Positions 11,421-22,244 of a stretch of 64,000 nt of DNA are shown here, piece after piece; position 1 is the stretch's first letter; every line of letters starts with the position of its first letter. The position numbers and the translations under genes were made by a program. The notes beneath the pieces are model-generated. The model saw only the letters and a list, made by a program, of their open reading frames with translations. It had not been told where the DNA came from and made no database searches. Location of the stretch: NCBI GenBank assembly GCA_014529385.2, contig CM043963.1, forward strand, positions 97,540,412 through 97,604,411. The letters are read 5' to 3'. Origin of the DNA: Adiantum capillus-veneris (Eukaryota; Streptophyta; Polypodiopsida; Polypodiales; Pteridaceae).

Positions 11421-13662
11421 TTGCTCAAAATTCCAAAATGGCACACCGATCGAGCGGACTGGGCTAGTACAGAACCGGCCCCCGGTGAATCTTTGTCGGC
11501 CAATATCTTGGCGACCGAGACTCCGATCACTCATTTGAAAAGACCGACGCGCTCCTCAGAGTGAGCACTTCAGGCCCGTACATTCATTTCAATTCTGTCA
11601 CCTTAGCTGCAGTTGTCCAATCCGGTACGGATCTGCAATGGACTTGAACTTTAAACTGTCATAACTTCTTCATCATAGCTCCAATCGACGAGCTGTAAAG
11701 ATAGGCTTGTAGAGCCCTTCAAGTACTTCAACTTTGATCAATAAATTCCTAGTTGTGACCACTTCAAGCATACTCACTGTTTAGCATTACCAAGACATAT
11801 TTTGGCCCTTAGAGCCTCATCTGGTACACTTTTAGCTTAAAAATTGGCTTGTTAGCAAGCCCTTATAAGTGCTGAATAATCATCTGGATTCAAATACACC
11901 TGTTTGCAATCCCTTTGCTCATTTTCTTGTCATGGGAGCAGAGCGGCAGGACACCGCGGCCCCCATTTTTTAAGGAAAATGAGCCCCTTCCCAATAGCGA
12001 TGTCGCTCTTGCTCGACAAGGGGAGGGGTCCTGCAGTGATGAAGGCGGTGAGAGAGAGGAAATTCCAAAAGGGGTCTATGCCGCCCGTCACCAAGTCGAA
12101 GAAGCAAGAGGTGGAGAAATAGACAACAAGAGAGAGAAAAGGGCTTTCCCAAAGGATAATGCAAAGGAAGCCGGGTGGTCAAATTGGACAGAGAGAGGTG
12201 CCATGCAAAGGTTGCCAAAAAAGACTATGCCAGATGCAAGCAATGCAAAGCAAATTCCAAATGAAGCTGCAAGTGAAGTGCACGCGATGGGAGCTCCCCC
12301 ATTATTTCTTTTTTAGTTCTTCTAGACACACCCCAGGAGGTAGACATTCATTTTTTGGGGTCTTTGACCAATGTTGGCTTTTGACCAATGTAGTTTTTTG
12401 CCAGAGGCTTTTTACGAGGATGCTCCTTGGCCTGTGTAGGCTTTGAGGAATTGTCTTTTTGTCGAGGTTGTGCAGGCACGGGATTGGTTGTACATGGTGT
12501 TGTTTATGCAAAAGGACCATTCTCTACTGTTTTGGGCATCATTCCCCCTTCCCCCTTCTTCTCTTTGCTTGTGCACGTGTGGTTCCGAGCGTGTGTCAGT
12601 GTGTGCCCCCCCAAAGTTGGTTGTGCAAAGAGAGGTAGAGAGAGGCTGTGTGGTTGTGGAAGGCTGTGAATTGAGCAGAGCAAAGAGACTGAGTCTATCT
12701 AGTGCATTGCAAGGGGTGTGTGCGTATGGTTGTGTGCAAGCGGTGGTTTTCTTGCAGGTAGTGTCAAGTTTTGAAGGTGAACTCTAGTGGATTGGGGTGC
12801 TCTGTATACCCTGGGCTATAGTGAGGCATTGTGTTGTGTGCTGAGTGTGTTCCCCTTTCCCCCTCTCCATCGGGGTTGGGCAAGGGGTGGAAGACGAACG
12901 GCTCAGGCCGGTGTTGCTACGCCTTGCTAGACTGTAGCTGCATCCTGCTGCTATCACTGCTACCTATCGTCTTGCACTCTGCACTACCATAATCTGTGTG
13001 CTGCCATAATGTCTGTGTTGCAATGACCTGGACGACCATACTGTATAGTCAACGCTGCTCTTTTGTGCAATTTGTAATTATTTACTTTATTTAACCTTGG
13101 TTGAGGAGTATAAGTGCCGTAGGATTTCCGCTACTTTGTGCAGGTTTTTCTTCTGCTGCTAATTCACCAATTGTGGCAGAAATCCTAACGTCTCAAGACT
13201 CCTCTCCTCCTACAAGGTTCCTTCCATGAGAAATTAAAGCGTGTCGAGTCCTCGGTGATCCTCTTTCTTGCTAACTTCCACCATATATGCGCTCTTGGGG
13301 TTTATGCTAGAACAAGCGAACTTTCCTAAATTCGCCCATCCTTGTTCGGCCAATCCAAGAGGTCTATAAGGGCACATTCCATAATGCCGAAATCCACTAC
13401 TCATATCTTTTACTAATAAGCTCGCTTTTTACTTCGGTTCCTATATATTTCAATATTAATCATTTGACTAAGCACGTTATCAAGCATTAATGATAATAAA
13501 AATTGTAATTCCTCCTAATCAATTTATAAATCCTATTTAATACACTCTCAGCTATGGAATATTTGATAATAATAGCTTAAGTGATAAATCACTTCATCCA
13601 CGTCCCTTAGAAATGTGACAAATGGTAACGTCAAGACAAAGAATTGATGATTAGACTGTTGA
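11421..13662. other. Unassigned stretch; no gene supported
   Basis: The longest open frame (11,915-12,316, plus, 133 codons) is hydrophilic and has no recognisable motif. Around 12.4-12.9 kb the plus strand is G/T-rich with low-complexity frames. An inverted pair 'gtaggatttccgc' and 'cagaaatcctaac' lies near 13,119-13,190. No splice pattern or repeat family could be recognised. Confidence 0.3.
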
Positions 13663-14792
13663 TCAACAATATGCGACTTTGCAAATCCCTTGACCAAAAA
13701 GAAAGAGAGCCTCCTTTGCACACTTATCAAATACCTGAAGAGAGCAAACAATAGACCGTCCAACTGAGCACATAAGGTCATTATATCCCAATTCAAACCA
13801 ATCTTCTTTTGAACTCAAACCCTTCAGAAGCTGCACATGACATAAGGAATCTAGTCAATGCCTTTTGTCGTAATGGATTTGAGAGAGTAAAACTTTGGAG
13901 ACTGGTTAGAGGGTACATTCAAGCATGTGTCGCTTCTCCCCATACATCCAACCCCATTGTCGTGTTAGATAATCTCAAAATTGGATGGCAACAAGACCCC
14001 TTTGGGGGCCCATTGACCCCAAAGAAGGACTAAAATCCTAGTGTGGGTGGAGGAAGGTCTCTCTCTCTCACACTATGCTCGCTGTCATTCCCCCCCTAAA
14101 ATCTATCTTGTATAGTAAGCCCTCTTTTTTTGGAGAAGGGATTCAAACAAAAGAAGTTATGTGGGAGGTATGTGGATGTTACTCCAACTCCCACCAGTTG
14201 GTATAAATGTCCCCCCCCCCCGCCCGCCTTCCCCAACCCACTCAACCACTCCTCTCCTCCCCAACCGTTCATACGATTGGGACCCCTTGATTTTAGGTAT
14301 TTATGGAATAGGGTATAAGAGGGGCTTGTATCTTGAGATGAAGGGTACAACAAGGAAGGGGATACCTCACCTAGAAGGAGCTTGAATTATTCTAAACTCA
14401 GCTACCTCATCCATGGACCCCTCTACCCAGGTTAACTAGGTCACGTATATTTTTTGGTGTTTTTGTTAAAATGACAACAATAACAAGTAGACTTCTTTGT
14501 TGATTCTTGTCTTCCACTTGTAAATACTTACACTCTTATGTTTTTGATTCTGGTGATGGTGGCCGGTAATAGAAGAAGTCTTTTTTTAAAAAATATTCAT
14601 CACCAAAATTTCCTAGCCTGCAAATCTTGCTCTCTGGGAATACCCACCCTTGTATTAACTCCAATAATACAATTGGCCAATGCAGCTTCTTGGTTCTCTT
14701 ATTTGTGTCATGTTATTTCAAAATTTATAAAAATGATTAATTTTTGGAATTTCAATGTGGTATTTTGGAAGAGTAGGCCCAATCACCTACTC
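13663..14792 (+). repeat. Upstream direct repeat (pLTR-like) of the Penelope-like element
   Basis: It begins 'ctgttgatcaacaat' and ends near 'tcaatgtggtattttggaag'. It aligns along its whole length with 17,991-19,152 at roughly 85-90% identity by eye, with small indels and a shared poly-C segment (14,212-14,222 versus 18,574-18,586). Confidence 0.85.
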
Positions 14793-16985
14793 TCTGTAGT
14801 GGCATGAGTGTAACCCCTTTCTTTGGAAGGATTCGCCTCATGTTTGTAAGGTTCAGGAGCTCTGTCTCCACACTCCACTTGCTTGTCCTTTCCACGCTCC
14901 ACTTTTTTTATTACATAAAACAAAAGGAAAGGATGTCCGTCGGCTTCTTGCAATTTTACCATAGTGAAATACTTTTCTAAAGCTTTTTTGACGTGGCTTA
15001 TCTCTTTAGGGCAGTGGTGCACATTGGGACAACTCTCTCGTCGTGCTGAGGTATGCAGTCTACTCAACCGCGCTACCCTACATTATCTAGGGCTACTGTG
15101 TTGCCTCAATGAGCCAAGCTTTCATACATCCTTGCTAGAGTTGGAATGGCATGAGCAAGTAGATGAGGCTAGTCTTAGTCTCTGCCCGCTGGTTGACGTA
15201 ACAACTTGGTTCAGGAGTTACGCTTCATCATGTGAAGATTTGACTTCTTTAATAGAACGCACTAAACAAATTAGTGCATGGTCTACAAATTATAGCTGCA
15301 ACTAGCGATAAGGCTCACTCAGAATGGCTCAAATATGGACCCAACATTATGCAGAGATGAATGGAAGGCCATGGTCAAAAACTAAAAAAAGACCCTATCA
15401 CACGGCAGAGATGCAAAACACTCTTCAATGGTCTCTCGGAGGTATCCATGTCGCCAACCATGGCCGGTGGTAGTGCCCTCATACAAGATGACCTCGATGA
15501 GGATGGTCTACATGGCGGATGGTCTTCACAAGCCTTGGGATTTTGGTAAGTTCACATTACTTGCCCCGCTTACCGTGCACCTCCTACTTACTCTCATTGA
15601 TGATAGTGATAAGGTAGCTCTTAAAATTGGCTTACAACAAGTTTTAGAAACTAACTCCTCTAATCTCATTGAAAACACCCTCATGGCTACCCCGTTTACC
15701 ATGTCATGCTTTGAATCCAAGAGTTGCAATGCATCTTTTGGGTGTGCTGTAGGGGTCAAGGGTGTTATCTCCACTATAGGGCGGGATACTAACTATACAA
15801 CACAAGTGTGGAATGTGCACCAACCATTCCTTAAATGCGGGTGTGAGCATGTCGAGCAAGGCAACCACTATCGTGATAATAATGTTCTTAGGTTTGATCA
15901 TGCACTGTGGTCATCCTCAACCACATTCCCATCTTCTTCCCAACCACTTCTCTCAAGAATTCCACCATTGCTTTCCTTACTTGGATTGCAAAGGAAGCTC
16001 AAGAAGCTATCAAAGCCTTATTAATGGACTTATTCTACCTAGAGAAGCTCAAGGAAGCCATCCAACACTCTGTACTCTTCACCCAACTTCCTCCTTCTTT
16101 CTCCACCACCTCAAAAGTAGAAGCCTACATTGTTCAAGCCATCTCACCTCATCAAGAACCGAATGACACTCAACAACACACGAGAACAAGAGGAGATGGT
16201 GGTCGCACTCCACAGAGGCGTGGATGCACACATACTCCACAATGGTTAACGGGCTCTACTCACCTATCTCGATGGAAATCGGCCTCACGAGCTGATACTT
16301 CTGAAAGTAGTAAAACCCCATACCCCACTCCTCATCCGCCCACCATTTTCCCCGCCCATCTTTGCCAATGTTTAATGCTTATTGTCTTGCTAGTGCTAAG
16401 TCTTTTTTGTATGATTGAACAGGTACAAAGAGACCATCATGAAAGACTATGCTTTGCCCGAAGGAGTGTAGCAAAAGCATGTTGATCCCCATCCATTTTG
16501 TCAACCCCCTAATGGACATTAGGTGCCTCACCTCCTTTTGTAATCTATTCTTTTTTGGTCTTGGTATTATAACTTCCCCCTTATGGAATGAATGTAGCTT
16601 CAGTTGGCCGTTTGACCGCCCTCTAAAAATCACCTTATATAATGCCAAAAGGGTGTTTACTTTACATTCAGGAGAAGAGACATTTTTTTTTTCTTGTAAG
16701 TTATTTCCTAAAGAAGAGAAACATATCATCACAACTCATCTAGGCAAACACATGAGCCCCACTCTCTCCAATGTATGTGAATAAGGCCTTGGGCACATCT
16801 CCACCACCACAACAAACATAGACCAAGCTTACAATGAATTAAATCGTGTTTTTCACTCATTATGTGAACGGAGTGCATCTCTCTTTCTTCTACTTTACCA
16901 TGAGAGCATGCATCACAACACATCTTTCGTTATTGTCTCAAACATCTCCATACCTAGAGGCAACATCAACCACACCCATCCTTAG
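14793..16985 (+). pseudogene. N-terminal part of the Penelope-like ORF, strongly decayed
   Basis: Frames 15,428-16,024 and 15,907-16,485 on the plus strand overlap in different registers and probably represent one interrupted coding region. The first includes 'FTLLAPLTVHLLLTLIDD' and a Cys-rich 'CFESKSCNASFGCAVG'; the second a long helical stretch. Position and strand fit the region upstream of the RT core in Penelope-like elements, but I recognise no specific domain. Confidence 0.35.
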
Positions 16986-18150
16986 GACTTGAGGTAGAGG
17001 AAATACAAAGAAAGTTTTTTTATCTCTTGCCTTGACAAAGCACCCAATAATATAGTACTTGTATGTAAAAAATATATCTCCTTGGAAGCACATAAAAGGC
17101 TCAATGGGATAGATTTCACAATCATAGATAAATCCATTGAGGAAACCCTCACACTAGTCCCCAATTTCCTCACCAATATCCTCATACCACTTTATCCTTC
17201 ACACCCATACATTACTGCTATCTTCAAGATACACAAAGCTTCCTTTCGATGGATAATGTGTGGCTCTTCCTGCTGTTATTCAAAAGTTTCCTCAAGACTT
17301 GCATGAAAACTCTCAAAGCAAGGGCTAGGAAACTAGACCAAAAGGCACTTCTTTGTCATAATATCCATCTACGATCTTGGTGGATTGTAGAATCAGTCTA
17401 TGAATGCGTTCTAAATCTACCCACACATGTAAATACCCTATACTAGGGACATTAAGAGATGTTATCAGAATATACCCCATCAAGGTTCCATTGGTTTAAT
17501 ACACCACATTCAAAAGTTACTTACTTACACCTTCTCGTGCTCACATGGGGATTTTATCTCTTTTCGACACCTCCCCTCTCACTCTGTGGAAGGAACATGG
17601 TCTTCCAGATCATACAATTCAGGGCTATCCTTTGATCTTAAGACTACACTTGCACTCAACACATGGTTGAATAACAATATGTTCATTCAATGCAAGGGTA
17701 AGGTGTATTGACAAGTGAATGGCAAACCAATGGGGTTGTCATGTTCACCCTTATGGTGCAATCTCTATCTACATTCTTTAAAGTTTGATTTCCTTGACCA
17801 CACCCTCAATCAAACACAACCTCACCTCACTCCATCCAAACTCGGACTACCCTTTTTCTACTTTGATGATATCCTACTCATCAACTCGCAAGACTCCCGT
17901 ACTCTTCTTAGAACAACACAAAATCTACCCCGAATGCCTCACAATCAAAGTTGACAATACTAAGCATACAGGAAATTTCTCAAGTTACAACTGTTGATCA
18001 ACAATGTGCAACTTTACAAATCTATTGTCCAAAAGGAAGAGAGCATCCATTGCACACCTATCAAATACCTAAAGAGAGCAAGCAATAGACCATCCGATTG
18101 GGCACATAAGGTTATTATCTCCTAGCTCAAACCAATCTTGTTTTGCAACT
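16986..18150 (+). pseudogene. Penelope-like reverse transcriptase, broken
   Basis: Motifs in order on the plus strand: 'DKAPNNIVLVCKKY' at about 17,033, the signature that starts Penelope-type RTs; 'YITAIFKIHKASFRWI' then 'CGS' (17,210-17,265), matching the 'WIPKLHK..' block; 'SWWIVESVYECV' (about 17,378); 'NNNMFIQCKGKVY', a stop, then 'NGKPMGLSCSPLWCNLYL' (17,718-17,771); and 'FFYFDDILLINS' (about 17,852-17,887) with the catalytic Asp pair. The C-terminal block 'IKYLKRASNRP' continues into the right-hand repeat (about 18,058). At least three frames are needed, so the enzyme is not functional. Confidence 0.75.
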
Positions 18151-19152
18151 CAAACCTTTAAGCAGATGCACATTACATAAGGCATCTAGTCAATGCCTTT
18201 TGTTCATAATGGCTTTGAGAGAGTGAAACTTTGGAGATTGGTTAGACGGTACATTCGAGCATGTGTAGCTTCTCCCCATACATGCAACCCCATTGTCGTG
18301 TTAGAGCATCTCAAAATGAAGGGCAGTAGGACCCCTTTGGGGACCCAATGCTCCCAAAGAAGGACCACAATCCTAGTGTGGGTGGAGGAGGGTCTCTCTC
18401 ACACAATCCCCACTATCATATGCTATATGGGAATATCCCTAAAGTAAATATTCATTACCCCCTAAAATCTATCTTGTATAATAACTCTTGTTTGTTGGAG
18501 TAGGCGTTCAAACAAAAGAAGTTATGTGGGAGGTATGTGGATGTTACCCTAACTCCCTCCACTTGGCATAAATCCCCCCCCCCCTCCCCCTCCCCGCCCC
18601 CCCACTCAACCCACTTCTCTCCTCTCCAACCTTTCATACTCTTGGGACCCCTTGATGTTTGGAACTTATAGCATAGGGTATAAAAAGGGCTTGAATCTTG
18701 AGATGAAGGGTACAACAAGGAAGGGGTACCTCACTAGAAGCAGCTTGACTTATTCTACACTCAACCTCCTCACTCATGGACCCCTCTACCCAGGTTAACT
18801 AGGTCACATATATTTTTTGGTGTTTTCATTAAAATGACAACAATAACAAGTAGAATTCTTTGTTGATACTTGTCTTCCACCTGTAAATACTAACATTCTT
18901 ATGTTTTTGTCTATGGAAATGGTGGCAGGTAATAGAAGAAGTCTTTTTAATATTCATCACCAAAATGTCCTATCCTCCAACTCTTGCTCTCTGGGAATAC
19001 CCACCATTTTATTAACTCCAATAATACATTTGGCCAATGCCGTTTCATTGTTTTCTTATTTGTGTCATGGTTATTTCAAAAATTTCTAAAAATGATTAAT
19101 TTTTGGAATTTCAATGTGGTATTTTGGAAGTGTAGGCCCCAAATCACCTATA
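17991..19152 (+). repeat. Downstream direct repeat (pLTR-like) of the Penelope-like element
   Basis: Second copy of the 1.1-kb repeat; the first is 13,663-14,792. Its first 150 bases still encode the C-terminal RT segment; the rest is noncoding. It is followed directly by (CT)n. Confidence 0.85.
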
Positions 19153-19153
19153 C

Positions 19154-19155
19154 TC

Positions 19156-19207
<52 letters not shown>
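19154..19207. repeat. (CT)n microsatellite
   Basis: An almost uninterrupted CT run of about 50 bases at the 3' end of the Penelope-like repeat. Confidence 0.95.
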
Positions 19208-19208
<1 letters not shown>

Positions 19209-20037
19209 GCATGGGTTGCCCTTGCTTCTAAAGAGGACATAATATGGTTTGATGCACATTGAGACGTCATCTACCACTTTGTGTGCCCTCATTTTATTGA
19301 GGAGCTCTAATTTCATGATCTATTCTGCATTAGACGTCATCCAATGTTGCCAAAGGAGGTAGCAAATAGTGGATGGCGTACTTGTTGACCAAAGCATTGC
19401 AAAGCATGACAAATTTGTATAATAGTCCTTGACCTAAAAATCCCATCTTGAGAGTGCTTATATCTTATAAATACATCTATTTATTTTTGGTTCAAGATTT
19501 GACCAATATCCTATCTTGAAGACCCTAAACACCCCACCCCAACCCCCCCCCACAAACCATCATGCCTATGCTTCAAGCCCATGATAGTAAGGTAATTTTA
19601 ACACTATTTGTTGGAAAAAACCCCCTTACATTGTCAAAAAAGATCCTTCACATTCTTTAGAACCACTTACAGTAATAGTTCAACTTGAAATTGTGCTCTC
19701 ATCTACGTAGTCCTTAGTGCACACATTCTTGCTCAATGTATGTAATTTCTCTTGTTTAGGGTCCTTTCTAAAGATCCTTAGAAATCCCTTGTCTTTAGAG
19801 ATTGCACCCACACCCACTACTTATGTGTCTAATTCACCACCTTGACTTGCCACTACAAACATGTGTACTATATGCTCTTGTATCATTTCCATACCCTAGT
19901 TAATTGGTCCCTACAGGCTACTACAAACATGTGTATATGTTGCTCTTTGGGATTATTGAAGTGTGTGAGCAAGAAAGCGCATGCGTGTTTGTGTGTGTGT
20001 GCGTGCAACAATGGAGAAGAGAGAAGAAGAGGAGACA

Positions 20038-20073
<36 letters not shown>

Positions 20074-20253
20074 TGCATGCGTGCAACAATGGAGAAGAGA
20101 GAAGAAGAGGAGACACAAGTTGTGGAATCCTAACACAATATTTTTATATACTTATTAATTTATGTAGAACTTGAATGGTCAGTGTTAGTTCATTGCTAGT
20201 GTTAAGCCACCCAACACCTAGGCATGGCGCATTGGGCTTTACCACCCCAAAAA
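19208..20253 (-). other. Probable 3' LTR region of the copia element, with simple repeats
   Basis: On the minus strand, this lies immediately past the polypurine tract of the copia element at 20,254, and begins TTTTTGGGGTGGTAAAGCCCAATG, so at least part of it should be the 3' LTR. The distal LTR end was not found. It includes a 72-bp-period duplication of 'caacaatggagaagagagaa' with GT runs (about 19,985-20,119) and an internal poly-C near 19,540. No gene is visible. Confidence 0.45.
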
Positions 20254-20263
20254 CCTCCCACTT
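20254..20263 (-). other. Polypurine tract of the copia element
   Basis: AAGTGGGAGG on the minus strand, directly before TTTTTGGGGTGGTAAAGCCC. The same junction occurs at 53,851-53,870 on the plus strand, which supports reading both as PPT plus LTR start. Confidence 0.7.
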
Positions 20264-22244
20264 AAAGAAAAATGTGCCTTTAAGCTAGGGTGACAATGTA
20301 TATATACATGCAATATAGGTAGTCAGTGACCATGATCATCTACCCAATGCCCATGAGTGCCCGACAATGTGCAAACCACTCTAAAGGTAAGCCCTTGGCA
20401 AGCTACAATTGCTTGTCCTCAAGCACTTCCCGAATGAAGTGATACTTCACATCCACATGCTTTGTCTTTGCATGAAACATTGGGTTCTTTGACAATTGTA
20501 TGGCACTTTGGTGATCACAATGTAGCACAGGCATCTCAACACTAATTCCCAAGTTTCTCGCTAGACAACCAAGTCGTATAGCTTCCTTGAAAGCTTCCAA
20601 AGTTGCAACATGATCAGCCTCTAGAGTAGACAAAGTAATGCAATCTTGCAAAAAAGATCGCCATGAAACTGCACCTGTAGTGAACTCAAAGACATAGCCT
20701 CAAGTGGACCTTCTCTTGTCCAAGTCTCTTGCACAATTTGCATTCGTATAACCCATTACACATGCTTTCTTTCTTCCGAAGAAAATACACATGTCTTTTG
20801 TACCATTCAAACATCGTATAACCCCTTTCACTACCTCTCAATGTTTATTTCTTGGGTTTGAAATATATCTGCTAACTACTCCCATTGCAAAAACAATGTC
20901 AAGACATGTAGCATTCATAGCATACATCAAACTCCCAACTGTAGATGAATAAGGCACTTTAACCATTTCAGTATTTTTCTCTTAAGACTTAGGGCAATCG
21001 TTTTTAGAAAGTTTCACATTGGAGGCAATGTAGTACTCAATGCCTCTCCATATTGAAATGCTTGAGCACTTTATCAATGTAATTGGACTGAGAAAAAAAG
21101 ACCAATTTCTTGCATCTGTCTTGCCTTCTATATATGCCAAGGATATGGCTTGCTTCACCCATGTCCTTCATTTCAAAGTTCGCATGTAACTCCGATTTCA
21201 AGGGTGAAATATCATCCCTGCTTTTCTCGGCAAGTAACATATCATCCACATAAAGGAACAAAATCAATAAACTACTATTTTAAGCTTACTTAGTGTAGAG
21301 ATAGTGTTCCATATCGCTATGTGTGTAGCCTTGAGAACGAGTAGAATTTACAATACCACTCCCTCGATGACTGTTTTAGACCATGAAGGTTTTTTTCTAA
21401 CTAACCTCTAACTGACACACCAAGTCTTCATTGCCCTTCTCAACAAAACCTTTTGGATGTTGCATATAAACTTGTTCTTGAAGATCACCATGCAAGAACA
21501 CTGCCTTGACATCTATTTGGTCATGTTCCATGTTCTTTGTAGCAACCAATACAAGTACACACTGCAAAGTAGTCATCTTGACAACAAAGAAAATATCTCA
21601 TCAAAGTCAATACCCTAGTACTGCTTAAATCCTTTAGCAACCGGTTGTGCACTTAGGCTTGCTATCATGAGGTGTAATTTTTTGCTTGTACACCCATTTG
21701 CATGGAAATGCCTTTTTACCTTTAAGAAAATGAACCAACTTCCAAGTTTGATTCTTATGTAGCAACTCCATTTTTTATTGCATATGTTTCTTCCACTTCA
21801 CCTTGTCTTCCATTAACATGGCTTCCTTACAGCAAGTGGGCTCTCCATAATCTATCAACATAATGTAGTCCAAGGAGGGAGTATATCTATTAGGAGGCCT
21901 TGAAAATTTGGTAGACCTTCTAATAAGGTTGAGCCTGTTGTCCCACAACAACATCTTGCACTACAGAGGATTCTAGCCTTGTTGTCCAACATGAGGCATT
22001 TCAACGCTATTGTAAACAATTCCATCTTCTTGGAAGATAACTCTCCTAACCTCCACTGCATGCACACACTTCTTATGCATCTTCTCTTCATTGAAGCATA
22101 CGTCATTGCGGTGAACAATCTTGTAGCTGAATCATGATTCCATAATCAAAATCCAATCTCGCCAAGATTTCCATAGCCAATAAATATACATTTCATATAT
22201 TTATTCTTCATTTGATGCCATACCAAGCCTTTGATTCAAACATG
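20264..22244 (-). pseudogene. Ty1/copia pol, 3' half (integrase end, RT, RNase H)
   Basis: Read from 22,240 downward: a remnant of the integrase C-terminal block ('CIFIGYG.', 'HRNDVCFNEEKMHKK'); the linker 'RPPNRYTPSLDYIML' and 'GEPTCCKEAML'; the RT start ('NQTWKLVHFLKGKKAFPCKW', 'VYKQKI'); 'DVKAVFLHGDLQEQVYMQHP'; the catalytic 'LFLYVDDMLLA' (about 21,255) and 'MKDMGEASHILGI'; then RNase H ('LSTLEADHVATLEAFKEAI', 'VLHCDHQSAIQLSKNP', 'KTKHVDVKYHFIRE', ending at 20,403). Several stops and frameshifts separate these. The gag, protease and integrase core are missing at the upstream end, which abuts pseudogene A of the DUF7869-like family. Confidence 0.85.

Larger units (their letters stand above)
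13663..19158 (+). mobile_element. Penelope-like retroelement with terminal direct repeats
   Basis: A reverse-transcriptase relic (about 16,990-18,150) lies between two long direct repeats (13,663-14,792 and 17,991-19,152). The RT motifs fit Penelope-like elements, not LTR or LINE elements. The repeats begin within the C-terminal RT coding region and include downstream sequence, as expected for the 'pLTR' arrangement of Penelope elements, where a partial copy precedes a full one in tandem. The N-terminal part (14,800-16,980) shows open stretches but no motif I can name; I did not find a convincing GIY-YIG endonuclease. Many stops and frameshifts make this an old copy. A CT run follows immediately at 19,154. 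Confidence 0.7.

Noticed and set aside
19842..20174. Cys/Val-rich ORFs on both strands
   Set aside because: Produced by GT runs and a short duplication; composition is pure low complexity.
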